A stretch of 64,000 nt of DNA, taken from positions 310,001 through 374,000 of the forward strand of contig CAVZBY010000001.1 of NCBI GenBank assembly GCA_963773685.1. Reading direction: 5' to 3'. Below, in pieces: positions 44,340 to 53,656 of the stretch (its first letter is position 1; every line of letters starts with the position of its first letter). Made by a program: the position numbers and the translations under genes. This DNA comes from JALHVH01 sp963773685 (GTDB lineage Bacteria > Acidobacteriota > Aminicenantia > Aminicenantales > Saccharicenantaceae). The notes beneath the pieces are model-generated. The model saw only the letters and a list, made by a program, of their open reading frames with translations. It had not been told where the DNA came from and did no database searches.

Positions 44340-44356
44340 GGCGCCCGCCGGGCGCC
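44340..44356 (-). repeat. Near-perfect palindrome in the 5' leader of the barrel gene
   Basis: GGCGCCCG-C-CGGGCGCC is an 8-base stem around a single base, immediately upstream of the ribosome site of the barrel gene. A stem here could affect translation or be a protein site. No other copy is seen. Confidence 0.35.
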
Positions 44357-44498
44357 GGCATGATTGTCGTCGATGCGGGCCCCGATGTCAACGCGGGCCC
44401 GCCCCGGCCGGGTGCAGGAACCTTCCCCGGGGCAATCCGTAGATGATATATATGCCTTTAGTCGGTGAATTCTGCATTCCGCGGAAAGGAGACTCTCG

Positions 44499-46119
44499 AT
44501 GAGCAAGTTCCAGGGTTGGGGACGCGCGGCCGCCGCCGTCCTTTCGGCAGCCGTCGCGCTCGTCCCGCCTCTCGGGGCCGACGACGCCCTCCACCGGGTC
44601 TGGGCGGTCAAGGACTGCCGCGTGGTCCTTCCGGCGGGTCCGCCGCTCGAAAAAGCGACCATCGTCATCCGCGACGGGCTGATCGAAGCCGTCGGCACGG
44701 GGCTCGCCGTTCCGGCGGACGCCGAGGTCATCGACGGAAGCAAGCTCACGGCCTATGCCGGCCTGATCGACGGGCTGGGGAAATCGCTCCTGAAGCTGCC
44801 CGAGGAGAAGCTCGACATGACCAAGTTCTACACGGGCGAATTCACGGACAAGGACAAGGGCATCACCCCCGAGTTCAGGGCCTTACGACTACGTCAGCCT
44901 CGGCAAGGCCACCCTGGAGAAATACTATAAGTACGGTTTCGCCGCGGCCCAGGTCATGCTCGACCGGGGCATCCTCACCGGCCGCTCGGCCTTTTTCAGC
45001 CTGAGCGACCCGGACAAGAACAAGGCCCTGGTCCCCGCGCCGGCCTTCATGGGGATCGGATTCAGCCCGTCCGGAGTCCAGGCCTATCCGAATTCCCTGA
45101 TGGGCGTCCAGGCCTATCTGAAACAGGTCCTCGGCGACGCCGCCTATTACGATATGAACCTGAGCCGCTGGCTCAAGGCGCCGGCGGGGATCCCCCGGCC
45201 CGACCACAGCCCCGCTCTCGAGATCCTGGCCGAATACGCCACGGGCCGGAAGCCTGTCGTCTTCCTCTGCCGCAACCAGCACGACATCCGGCGGGCCCTC
45301 GTCCTGGCGTCGGAGCTCAAGCTGGATTACCTCATCTGCGACACGGGCGGCGAGGCCGCCGAGGTCATCCCCGAGCTGAAGAAGGCCGGGGCGCGCGTCC
45401 TCTGCACGGTGGCCTTCAAGGCCCCCGCGACGAGCCTGTATTCCCAGAAAGGCCGGGCCGAAAGGGAGCGGGCGGAAAAAGAGATCTATCCCCGGAACCC
45501 CGCCCGGCTCGCGGAAGCCGGGATCCCGTTCGCCTTCTCATCGCTCGGGACCGACGACCCGAAGAGCTTCACCGAGGGCGTCCTCAAGGCCATCGAGGCC
45601 GGACTGCCCAAGGACAAGGCCTTGGCGGCCATGACGACCGTCCCGGCCGGCTTCCTCGGCCTGGACAAGGCCATGGGTTCCATCGCGGCGGGCAAGGTGG
45701 CGAACGTCGTCCTGGCCGAGGGCGAGCTCCTGGTCAAGGATCCCAAGGTCAAGGCCGTCTTCGCCGACGGCCGGAAGTGGGAGCCCAAGGACACGGCGGG
45801 GAAGACCGGAGAGAAGCCGACCGTGAACGTCACCGGCAAGTGGGATATCACGGCCGAGGGCGCCCCCAAGCTCACGGCCGAGTATCTCCAGGAGGAAGCG
45901 GACCTTTCGGGGAAGATGGTGACGCCGTTCGGCGTCTTCGAATTCACCGGGGGCTCGGTTTCCGGAAACTCCCTCTCCCATGAGATGACCATCTCGGTGG
46001 GAGGCCAGGACATAGACCTTTACATCTCGGGAACCGTCGAGGGCGATACGATCCGCGGGACGATCGTCATGGGCACGGAAGGCTCGATGGAATACACCGC
46101 CAAGCGGATCCCGGGCTAG
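44499..46119 (+). CDS. Amidohydrolase-family protein B1 with C-terminal beta domain, ligands lost (one frameshift)
   Basis: About 539 residues across a +1 break near 44883. Signal residues 1-27 precede the amidohydrolase composite domain. HxH is replaced by L93-G-K95 (GLIDGLGK), and later sites also lack histidines (PVVFLCRNQHDI, LICDTGGEA). After the usual MGSIAAGKVANVVL ending, the protein gains about 100 residues (about 440-539) of beta-rich sequence, GKWDITAEGAPK to GTIVMGTEGSMEYTAKR. These resemble small lipocalin-like domains fused to amidohydrolases. The start follows GGAAAGGAG. It is the first of three genes, 10 bases before B2, and likely a non-catalytic partner. Confidence 0.78.
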
Positions 46120-46129
46120 GAGTTCGAAC

Positions 46130-47494
46130 ATGAGAACGACGATCGATCCTCATCGGACTTGGCCTGATCGTCGCGGGCGCGGGGCCGGCCACGCCGGCCG
46201 CGGCCGCCGACAAGCCGCTCCTTCTCAAGAACGGCAACATCATCACCGTGAGCGGCGAAACGATCACGGGCGGCGACATCCTCGTCCGGAACGGGAAGAT
46301 CGCCGCGGTCGGGAAAGGCCTGACCGCGCCCGACGCCGAGGTTGTCGACCTCGCGGGCCGATGGGTCATGCCCGGCATCATCGATTCCCATTCCCACATC
46401 GCGCTCGAAGGGGACGTCAACGAAACGGGCGACCTCATCACGTCCGAGGTCGACGTCCGAGATATCATCAACCCGCAGGACATGAACATCTACTACGCCC
46501 TGACCGGGGGCGTCACCGCGGTCCAGACCCTGCACGGCTCGGCCAACCCCATCGCCGGGCGCGGGGTCGTCCTCAAACTGCGCTGGGGGACGGACGCCGC
46601 GGGGCTGATCTTCGAGGGCGCCCCGGTCACGTCCAAGTGGGCCCTGGGCGAGAACCCCAAGCAATCGAACTTTTCGATGGGCGGCAAGCCCCGCTATCCG
46701 AAGAGCCGTATGGGGGTCGAGGCCTCCATCCGGTTGGAGTTCGAGAAGGCCAAGGAATACACACGGAAATGGCGGGACTATGAAAAGGCGCTCGAAGCGA
46801 GCCGGGCGCGCAAGAGCAAGGGCCCCTGCCCCTGCCCCCAAAGCGGGATCTCAGGCTCGAAGGCATCGCCGAGATCCTCGACGGCAGGCTCTGGGTCCAT
46901 TGCCACGCGTACCAGTCCGAGGAGATGCTGTCGATCATGCGGCTCTGCAAGGAGTACGGCGTCAAGCTCGCCTCTTTCGAGCACGCCCTCGAGGGATACC
47001 GGATCGCCGACGAGCTCGCCCGCGACGGCGTGGGCATCTCCGTGTTCGCCGATTTCTGGGGCTACAAATGGGAAGCCTTCAACACGATGCCCCACAACGC
47101 GGCCCTGGCCGCGAAGAGGGGCGTCCTCGTGGCCCTCAATTCCGACGACGCCGAGCGGATGCGGCACCTTTTCAACGACGCCGCGAAGACCGTCCGGTTC
47201 GGCGGCCTTTCGGAGATCGAGGCCATCAAGATGCTGACCATCAACCCGGCCCGGATGCTGGGCATCGACAAGAGGGTCGGGACGATCGAGACCGGCAAGG
47301 ACGCCGACCTGGCCGTCTTCAACCGGGATCCGCTCGACCCCTACACCGTCTGCCAGATGACCATCGTGGACGGCAAGGTGCTGTTCGACAGGGACCGGTA
47401 CCTGGAGGAACGCAAGAAGGCCGAAGAGGCCGCGAAGGCCAAGGAAGCGGAAGCGAAGACTCCGAAGGGCAAGACCCCCGGAGGGGAGGTTTGA
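46130..47494 (+). CDS. Metal-dependent amidohydrolase B2, catalytically intact (two frameshifts)
   Basis: About 454 residues when joined across a +1 break near 46145 and a -1 break in the C-rich stretch near 46835. The corrected N-terminus is a signal peptide (IILIGLGLIVAGAG). Ligands are complete: H87 and H89 (GIIDSHSH), WVHCHAYQ, FEHALEG and NSDD. A charged tail (KKAEEAAKAKEAEAKTPKGK) ends the protein. It starts 10 bases after B1 and ends 2 bases before B3. It is the only member of this trio with a whole metal site, so it should be the active subunit. Substrate unknown, probably a C-N bond. Confidence 0.8.
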
Positions 47495-47496
47495 CC

Positions 47497-48801
47497 GTGA
47501 AAAAGACCCTATTGTTCCTGGGATTGACGCTGTTGGCCTTGGCCGTCGTCCTCATCGGGGGGGAAGCCGAACCTGTCTATCTCATCCGGAACGCGACCAT
47601 CGTCCCCGTCACCGGGACGCCGATCGCGGAGGGCAGTCTGCTCATCGAGAACGGCAAGATCAAGGCCGTGGGCAAGGATACTCCGGCGCCGGCCGGGGCC
47701 GAGGTCATCGACGCTTCGGGCCAGTACGTGTATCCGGGATTCATCGACGCCTATTCTCATTACGGCCTGGCGGAGATCTCGGCCATCGCCGCCACCGTCG
47801 ACGCCCGGGAGATCGGCAAGGAGAATCCCGAGGTGCGGGCGGCCTGGGCCATCAACCCGTTCTCCGTCCACTTCGGGACGGGCCGGGTCAACGGAACGAC
47901 GGCGGCGCTCGTGGCCCCGTCCGGGGGGACCTTTCCGGGGATCTCCGCCCTCATCAGGATGGACGGCTGGAGCCTGCCCGAGATGGCCATCGACGAGACG
48001 GCGACCTCGCTCATCAACTTCCCCATGACGCCGCGGCCGTCCCGGGAAGGCGGCGGCGCCGCGAAGGAAAGCACGGAGGACGTCACCTCCAAGCTCGTGG
48101 ACAAGATCAAGGACTATCTCGGCGAGGCGCGCCGCTATCTCCAGCTCAAGTCCCTCTCCGCGGCGGACCCCGGGATCCAAGCCCCCGTTTACAACGCGAA
48201 GTACGAGGCCCTCGCGCCGGTGTTCGACGGCTCCCTTCCGGTCATCCTCTCGGTCGAAAAGGCCAAGGACATCGAGCTGGCCATCAAGTTCGTCAAGGAC
48301 GAGAAGATCAAGGCCATCTTCCGCGGCTGTGCCCAGGGCTTCAAGGTCGCCGACAAGATCAAGGCCTCGGGGATCCCGGTCATCATCGACAGCCTTTACC
48401 AGGGTCCTTCGGAACCGGAGGACGGGTATGACGCTCCGTACCGGAACGTCGTCGAGCTGGCCAAGGCCGGGATAACGATCCTCTTCTCTTCGGGGGACGA
48501 CCCCAGCGCGGGCAAGGACCTGACCTATCACGCCGCCAAGGCCGTGGCGTTCGGCCTCGACCGGGACGCGGCGATCAAGGCCCTGACCATCGATCCGGCA
48601 AAGGTCTTCGGGGTCGAGGGACGCCTGGGCAGTCTCGAAGCGGGCAAGGACGCCGACCTCTTCATCTGCGGGGGCGACCCCTTGGATGCCCGGACGGACG
48701 TCAAGGTCCTGTTCATCGCCGGCCGCAAGGTCGACAGGGCCAATTGGTGGGAGCGGCAGTACGAGAAGTGGAACGCCCGGCCGGTCAAGGACCGGCCGTA
48801 G
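47497..48801 (+). CDS. Amidohydrolase-family protein B3, degenerate metal site
   Basis: A 434-residue exported paralog (signal residues 1-23) beginning with GTG after GGAGGGGAGG. The HxH pair reads Y86-S-H88 (GFIDAYSH). The second and third ligand regions read ILSVEKAKD and FRGCAQGFK without histidine, while SSGDDP keeps the aspartate. It resembles A3 in keeping only part of the site. The C-terminus ends in a tryptophan-rich NWWERQYEKW segment. It is coupled to B2 with a 2-base gap, so a hetero-complex of B1, B2 and B3 is plausible. A hairpin overlaps its stop codon. Confidence 0.84.
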   Translation: MKKTLLFLGLTLLALAVVLIGGEAEPVYLIRNATIVPVTGTPIAEGSLLIENGKIKAVGKDTPAPAGAEVIDASGQYVYPGFIDAYSHYGLAEISAIAATVDAREIGKENPEVRAAWAINPFSVHFGTGRVNGTTAALVAPSGGTFPGISALIRMDGWSLPEMAIDETATSLINFPMTPRPSREGGGAAKESTEDVTSKLVDKIKDYLGEARRYLQLKSLSAADPGIQAPVYNAKYEALAPVFDGSLPVILSVEKAKDIELAIKFVKDEKIKAIFRGCAQGFKVADKIKASGIPVIIDSLYQGPSEPEDGYDAPYRNVVELAKAGITILFSSGDDPSAGKDLTYHAAKAVAFGLDRDAAIKALTIDPAKVFGVEGRLGSLEAGKDADLFICGGDPLDARTDVKVLFIAGRKVDRANWWERQYEKWNARPVKDRP

Positions 48802-48808
48802 CGGCCGG
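48792..48808 (+). terminator. Hairpin overlapping the B3 stop codon
   Basis: CCGGCCG-TAG-CGGCCGG has a 7-base stem with the stop codon as its loop. It could terminate or stabilise the transcript. No T-tract follows. Confidence 0.4.
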
Positions 48809-48833
48809 GGGCCGGGCCGCCCCTTCCGTCCGG

Positions 48834-48862
48834 TTGATTTGGGACGGCGATTCTGTTATTTT
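48834..48862 (+). promoter_or_regulatory. Possible promoter of the cyclophilin gene
   Basis: TTGATT (48834-48839), 17 bases, TATTTT (48857-48862). Each box matches the consensus at four of six positions. The ATG is 34 bases further on. Confidence 0.4.
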
Positions 48863-48895
48863 TGAGCTTACCGAACGATTCCAGAGGAGGTCCCG

Positions 48896-49477
48896 ATGCC
48901 CAAGCATCTTTGGTTCGCCTTCGCCGCCGCCGGCTTCTTCGCCGCGTCCATGGCCCTTCAGGCCGCGGGCAATCCCCAGGTCCTGCTCAAGACGAGCAAG
49001 GGCGATATCACCATCGAGCTCTTCCAGGACAAGGCCCCGGTCTCCGTCAAGAACTTCCTGTCCTACGTCGACGAAAAATATTACGACGGCACGATCTTCC
49101 ACCGCGTCATCAAGGGCTTCATGGTCCAGGGCGGAGGGATGACCGCCGATATGCATGAGAAGTCCTCCAAGCCGCCCATCAAGAACGAGGCCGCGAACGG
49201 CCTGAAGAACGCCCGCGGGACACTGGCCATGGCCCGGACGTCCGAGATCGACAGCGCCACCAGCCAGTTCTTCATCAATCTCGTGGACAACGTCTTCCTC
49301 GATCACCAGAAGGGCGATCCCGACAAGTTCGGCTACGCCGTGTTCGGCAAGGTCGTCGCGGGCATGGATATCGTGGACGCGATGGCCGCGGTCCCGACCG
49401 GCTCCAAGGGCATGCATCGGGACGTCCCCCGCGAGCCGATCACGATCATTTCGGCGACCCGGGTCGAGGCCAAGTAG
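48896..49477 (+). CDS. Periplasmic cyclophilin-type peptidyl-prolyl isomerase
   Basis: A 193-residue exported foldase with signal residues 1-23. The cyclophilin core has FHRVIKGFMVQGGG (residues about 64-77, catalytic arginine included), SATSQFFINLVDN and FGYAVFGKVVAGMDIVD, all standard. It speeds proline isomerisation during folding of exported proteins. GAGGAGG precedes the start. It has a promoter and a strong downstream hairpin, so it is probably monocistronic. Confidence 0.95.
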   Translation: MPKHLWFAFAAAGFFAASMALQAAGNPQVLLKTSKGDITIELFQDKAPVSVKNFLSYVDEKYYDGTIFHRVIKGFMVQGGGMTADMHEKSSKPPIKNEAANGLKNARGTLAMARTSEIDSATSQFFINLVDNVFLDHQKGDPDKFGYAVFGKVVAGMDIVDAMAAVPTGSKGMHRDVPREPITIISATRVEAK

Positions 49478-49486
49478 CTCCGGGTT

Positions 49487-49512
49487 CCGGGGCCGGGCTC
49501 TGCCGGCCCCGG
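49487..49512 (+). terminator. Strong hairpin after the cyclophilin gene
   Basis: CCGGGGCCGG-GCTCTG-CCGGCCCCGG is a perfect 10-base stem with a 6-base loop, 10 bases after the stop codon. It is followed by TCTCGC rather than a pure T-tract. It probably ends the cyclophilin transcript. Confidence 0.65.
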
Positions 49513-49524
49513 TCTCGCGCCCCG

Positions 49525-49716
49525 ATGTCCGATACCCTATTCGCCCTTCTTCATCTCGCCGCCCTCCTGGCCATCCTGGCCTACGCGGTCCTTTCCCTGT
49601 TCGCGGGGAACACGGGACGCGGGGTTCTTCTGCTCCTCCTTCTCGCGATCTATTATCTTCTCGTCCTCCACAAGGCCGTCCGTAAGGAAATCGCCCGTCG
49701 GCGCGCCCGCCGTTAA
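49525..49716 (+). CDS. Small two-segment membrane protein
   Basis: A 63-residue hydrophobic protein with membrane segments at about residues 4-26 and 33-50, followed by a basic tail (RKEIARRRARR) that should lie in the cytoplasm. There is no clear ribosome site, only GC-rich leader sequence just after the cyclophilin hairpin. No family is recognised. The coding case rests on the clean amphipathic layout and its position 28 bases before the next gene, so confidence is moderate. Confidence 0.5.
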   Translation: MSDTLFALLHLAALLAILAYAVLSLFAGNTGRGVLLLLLLAIYYLLVLHKAVRKEIARRRARR

Positions 49717-49744
49717 TCGCGTTTTTGGGATATAGGAGGATGAA

Positions 49745-50590
49745 GTGAAAAAGACGACGAATTCTCTATGTCTCATGATCGCCGTTATGATGCTGGCGGG
49801 GTGTCTGACATTCTTCATGTCGGGCTGTAAGCCCCAGGAGCCCGCGTCCGCCGCGGCCGGCCTGCCTGCATCGGAAACCGCCGCCGGTTTCCCCGCCTAT
49901 GCGGGCGCCCTTCTTTCCGGGATGGTTCATTACGTCGACGGCGCGATCCTGGGGCAGGAACGCATTCTCGAGGCCCTCGCCCAGCTCCCGCAGGTCCGGG
50001 CGGGCGATTGGGCGGGCATGGAAAAGACCGTCGCCGCGTTCCAGCGGGTCTGGGGCGGCTCGGGCGTCTACTGGTTCGCCCTGCCGGACGGCCGGTATTA
50101 CACCGTGGAGAAGGGGCTGATCGACCAGACCCTGAGGGACCGCCCGTATTTCGCCGAGCTTCTTGCCGGGAAGACGGTGGTCGGGGCGCTGGTGGTCAGC
50201 AAATCCACGGGAAAGAAATCCGCCGTGATCGCGACCCCGGTCATGGACGAAAAGCAGCAGGTGACGGGCTTCCTGGGGGCATCCCTGTTTCTCGAGGTCT
50301 TGAACGAAGCCCTGGCTTCCGAGATGTCGCTCCCCGAAGGCATGCTCTTCTATGCGCTCGGGAAGGACGGCACGACCGTCCTTCATCAACGGTTGGATAT
50401 GGTCTTCGACAATCCGCTCACGAAAGATTCCCCGTCCCTGAAGGCGGCGGCGGAGAAGATGCTGTCCACCGATTCCGGGGAAGTCGCATACGACTTCAAC
50501 TCGTTCCAAAAACGGGTCCGGTACGTGACGTCATCCTTGAACGGGTGGCGCTATGCGATCGGCATCAACGTTGCGAAGCTGAAGTCCTGA
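49745..50590 (+). CDS. Lipoprotein with a stand-alone Cache-like sensor domain
   Basis: A 281-residue protein with a GTG start after AGGAGGATGAA. Signal residues end in MLAGC, making C20 the lipidation site; a second FMSGC lies at C28. The mature region (about 45-275) has the helix-plus-PAS-like strand order of dCache domains, with VYWFALPDGRYYTVEKG, RPYFAELLAGKTVVG and KKSAVIATPVMDEKQQVTGFLGAS. Usually such domains front chemoreceptors or kinases, but here there is no transmembrane or signalling part. It may bind a ligand and act through a partner. No partner gene is adjacent except the small membrane protein. Confidence 0.72.
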   Translation: MKKTTNSLCLMIAVMMLAGCLTFFMSGCKPQEPASAAAGLPASETAAGFPAYAGALLSGMVHYVDGAILGQERILEALAQLPQVRAGDWAGMEKTVAAFQRVWGGSGVYWFALPDGRYYTVEKGLIDQTLRDRPYFAELLAGKTVVGALVVSKSTGKKSAVIATPVMDEKQQVTGFLGASLFLEVLNEALASEMSLPEGMLFYALGKDGTTVLHQRLDMVFDNPLTKDSPSLKAAAEKMLSTDSGEVAYDFNSFQKRVRYVTSSLNGWRYAIGINVAKLKS

Positions 50591-50668
50591 GAATTCGCCT
50601 GAGAGCCCGCGTTCCCCGGTTCGTTGCCGTCGTTTCCGGGCACTGACGGACCGAGGGCCCTTGCCGCC

Positions 50669-50697
50669 TTTACTTTTAGGACCCCTGAGCCTATCAT
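50669..50697 (+). promoter_or_regulatory. Promoter of the M28-psd-pssA operon
   Basis: TTTACT (50669-50674), 17 bases, TATCAT (50692-50697), with the same TTTACTTTTAGG context as the gyrB promoter. The ATG is 22 bases downstream. Confidence 0.65.
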
Positions 50698-50718
50698 TGG
50701 ACGGAATGCGAGAAGCTC

Positions 50719-52206
50719 ATGAAACGCTCTAAGCTCTTCTTTGGCCTTGGTCTGCCGGCCCTGACCCTGGCCGCGCTGGCCCTGACCGGAGCCCCCGCCC
50801 GTTCGCTCGATAAGGACCTCGCCTCCGGCCTGCGGGCCATCAAGCCTGCCGACGGCTACGAATACACGAGAATCCTCGCCTCGAAGGAATTCGCCGGGCG
50901 CCTGACGGGCCATGAGGGCTATACCGCGGCGGCCCGCTGGGCGGCCGCGAAGCTCCGCGCCTGGGGCATCCGACCCGTCTCGTCCAAGGAAGGCTTTCTT
51001 CAGCCCTATCCCTCGCCCTACACCATCGTGGACGAGGCTGAGCTGACCCTCTTCCTCGCCGGAAAGCCCGGCGACGGAAAGGAAGCGCCCCTCGCCGAGC
51101 GGAAGCTCGTCCCCGAGAAGGAATTCCTGCCCATGCTGTTCAGCGACAGCGGCGACCGGACCGCGGAGCTCGTCTTCGCGGGATGGGGGATCTCGGCGCC
51201 CGAGCTCAACTATGACGATTATGCCGGGATCGACGTCCGGAACAAGTTCGTCCTCTGCTTCCGGGGCACCCCGGACGGCGCCCGAAAGGAATTCCAGCAT
51301 TACGACGAGCACAGGGTCCGCATGGCGACGGCGCGGGACAAGGGCGCCTTCGGCGTCATCTACATCTACCCCGAGACGGCCTCGAACCCGAACGGCGACC
51401 GGCTCGAGGGCTTCACGCCGGCCCAGATCACGGAAAAGACCGCCGACCTCGTGCTCGCGGAGACGGGCGACGGCGCCGCGGCGCTGATGAAAGCCCTTAC
51501 CGCCTACAAGCGGCCGATCTCGTTCCCGCTCCGGTCGAAGGCGCGGCTCAGGGTCGTCGCCCGGACCTTTCCGGAAGGCGTCGGCTACAACGTCGTGGGC
51601 TATGTCGAGGGCTCCGACCCGGAGCTGAGGAAGGAATGCCTGGTCATCGGAGGCCACTTCGACCACAACGGGACGCACATGGGCCTGTTCTTCCCCGGGG
51701 CCGACGACAACGCCAGCGGGAGCGCGGCCATCCTCCAGATCGCCGGCGCCTTCGCGGCGCTCGACCGGAAGCCGAAGCGCTCGGTCGTCTTCGCCCTCTT
51801 CGGGGGCGAAGAGATGGGGCTCCAGGGATCGACCTATTTCGCGGCGCACATGCCCGGCCCGTTCGCGAAGGTGGACGCCATGTTCAACTTCGACATGGTG
51901 GGCGAGGGCGACGGCATCGGGACGGGGATGAGCGCCGAGCCGCCCGGCCTCGGAAAAGCGCTGGAAGCCGCCGACGCGCGGCTGGGCGTCCTCCGGTCCA
52001 CGCGGATCATGCGCGGGGTGGGCGTGCGGGGCTCGGACTTCGCGCCGTTCTTCGCCGCCGGCATCCCCTGCATCAGCTTTCATTCGAACGGTCCTCACCT
52101 GGCCTATCACCAGACCGGAGATACCATCCGCCGCATCAACCCCGACATCATCGCCGACGCCGCGCGCCTGGCGTTCCTCACCGCGTATATCTGGGCGGAC
52201 AGGTAA
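50719..52206 (+). CDS. Exported M28-family zinc aminopeptidase with PA domain (copy 2)
   Basis: A 495-residue exported peptidase with a signal at residues 1-28. A PA-like domain lies at about 120-260 and the catalytic domain at about 295-490, with GGHFDHNG, DDNASG, GGEEMG, NFDMVGEG and YHQTGD providing the metal and catalytic residues. It is related to the copy at 41845-43377 (shared KEFAGRLTG/KYAGRLTG and GWGISAPEL/GYGVTAPEL segments). It is followed 9 bases later by psd, an unexpected pairing of a secreted peptidase with phospholipid synthesis genes. Confidence 0.93.
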   Translation: MKRSKLFFGLGLPALTLAALALTGAPARSLDKDLASGLRAIKPADGYEYTRILASKEFAGRLTGHEGYTAAARWAAAKLRAWGIRPVSSKEGFLQPYPSPYTIVDEAELTLFLAGKPGDGKEAPLAERKLVPEKEFLPMLFSDSGDRTAELVFAGWGISAPELNYDDYAGIDVRNKFVLCFRGTPDGARKEFQHYDEHRVRMATARDKGAFGVIYIYPETASNPNGDRLEGFTPAQITEKTADLVLAETGDGAAALMKALTAYKRPISFPLRSKARLRVVARTFPEGVGYNVVGYVEGSDPELRKECLVIGGHFDHNGTHMGLFFPGADDNASGSAAILQIAGAFAALDRKPKRSVVFALFGGEEMGLQGSTYFAAHMPGPFAKVDAMFNFDMVGEGDGIGTGMSAEPPGLGKALEAADARLGVLRSTRIMRGVGVRGSDFAPFFAAGIPCISFHSNGPHLAYHQTGDTIRRINPDIIADAARLAFLTAYIWADR

Positions 52207-52215
52207 GGGAAAGAA

Positions 52216-52846
52216 ATGAAGATCGCCAAAGAAGGACTCCTCTTCATCCTGCCGGCGCTCGTCCTGGCGGTCCTCTTCGCGCTCCCGGGCTGGTGGCCGG
52301 CGACCGCGCTGTTCGCCCTGCTCGCGGCGGCCTTCGTCTTCTTCTTCCGGGACCCGGCCCGCCGACCGCCCGCAGGCGAGAACCTGGTCGTCTCCCCCGC
52401 CGACGGGAAGGTCGTGAGGATCGACACGTTCCCTGCGCATCCCGACATCCCCGGGCCCGTGAGCCGCATCTGCATCTTCCTGTCGCTCTATGACGTCCAC
52501 CTGACGCGGGCCCCGCTCTCCGGGGACGTCCGGAGGGTCGATTACCATCCGGGAAAGTTCTTTCCCGCCTACCGCGACGAGGCGAGCGAGCCTCAACGAG
52601 AGCAACGGCATCCTCCTCGCGGGAGAGCGGTTCCCCATTTTCGTGAAGCAGATCGTCGGCGTCGCCGCGCGCCGGATCAAGTGCTTCGTCCGGGCGGGCG
52701 ACCGGGTCTCCCGCGGGCAGAGGATCGGCCTCATGTACTTCGGTTCCCGGGTGGAGATCACGTTCCCGCCGGGGATCACGATCAAGGCCGGCGTCGGGCA
52801 GAAGGTCCGGGCCGGCGAAAGCGTCATCGCCGAGGTGGGCCCATGA
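52216..52846 (+). CDS. psd: Phosphatidylserine decarboxylase, short (archaeal-type) form (one frameshift)
   Basis: About 209 residues across a +1 break near 52591. It converts phosphatidylserine to phosphatidylethanolamine at the inner membrane. Two hydrophobic segments (about 8-45) are followed by FFFRDPARRPP, VVSPADGKV, FLSLYDVHLTRAP and, after the break, LNESNGILLAGE, FVKQIVGVAARRI and GQRIGLMYFGSRVE. The glycine-serine pair in FGSR is the expected self-cleavage site that yields the pyruvoyl group. Its stop overlaps the pssA start. The break splits an otherwise intact enzyme and is likely an error. Confidence 0.9.
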
Positions 52847-53595
52847 AGGTCAAAAAGAATTACGGGGAGATGTACCTCCTGCCGAGCCTCTTCTCCCTGA
52901 CCAACCTCTTCTTCGGGTTCCTGAGCCTGCAGATGAGCCTGCGCGGCCATTTCCGCTGGGCCGCGTTCTGGATCATCGTGGCGGCGGCCATGGACGGGTT
53001 CGACGGCATCGTCGCCCGGGCCACGAAATCCGGATCGGACTTCGGGATCGAGCTCGATTCCCTGGCCGACGCGGTCTCGTTCGGCGCGGCGGCGTCCGTC
53101 CTCATCTTCCGCTGGGGCCTCGGCCGGGCCGGAGCGACGGGGCTGTTCTTCAGCTTCGTCTTCCTCGTCGCCGGGATCCTCCGCCTGGCCCGCTACAACG
53201 TCCGGACGAGAGCCCTCCCGGACCGCCGGTTCTACCAGGGGCTGACCGTCCCCTCGGCGGCCATGTTCATGGCGGCCTGGCCCCTCTTCCACCCGGCGCC
53301 CATCCAGAGCCGGGAGATCGCCTTCCTGTTCGCCCTGCTCGCCGTCTTCGTCTCGTTCTGCATGATCAGCACCCTCCCCTACCGGAACATCACGAACCTC
53401 GTCTTCAACCGCAAGATCGACATCCGGACGGCCCTCTTCCTCGCCATCGTCCTCTCCGGCCTCCTCTTCTACCCGAAGCACTTTCTGATCGTCTCCTTGT
53501 CCCTCAACGTCCTCTCCGGGCCCGCCATCGCGGCCGCCCGGGCGTTGAAAATAGCTCCGCGGCGCCGGTCCCGGCGCAAGGAGATCCCGTCCTGA
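52843..53595 (+). CDS. pssA: CDP-diacylglycerol-serine O-phosphatidyltransferase
   Basis: A 250-residue inner-membrane enzyme that makes phosphatidylserine, the substrate of Psd encoded just upstream. The CDP-alcohol transferase motif is complete in MDGFDGIVARATKSGSDFG followed by IELDSLAD. The spacing D-G-x2-A-R-x8-G-x3-D-x3-D is kept. About seven hydrophobic segments and a basic C-terminus (RRRSRRKEIPS) are seen. It starts with ATG in a 4-base overlap with the psd stop, so the pair is translationally coupled. Confidence 0.93.
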   Translation: MKVKKNYGEMYLLPSLFSLTNLFFGFLSLQMSLRGHFRWAAFWIIVAAAMDGFDGIVARATKSGSDFGIELDSLADAVSFGAAASVLIFRWGLGRAGATGLFFSFVFLVAGILRLARYNVRTRALPDRRFYQGLTVPSAAMFMAAWPLFHPAPIQSREIAFLFALLAVFVSFCMISTLPYRNITNLVFNRKIDIRTALFLAIVLSGLLFYPKHFLIVSLSLNVLSGPAIAAARALKIAPRRRSRRKEIPS

Positions 53596-53656
53596 GCCGG
53601 AGCGTCCGGGCAACCAAAACCGCGCGTCCTCCGTTGATATCTTTCCGGGGACGGCC

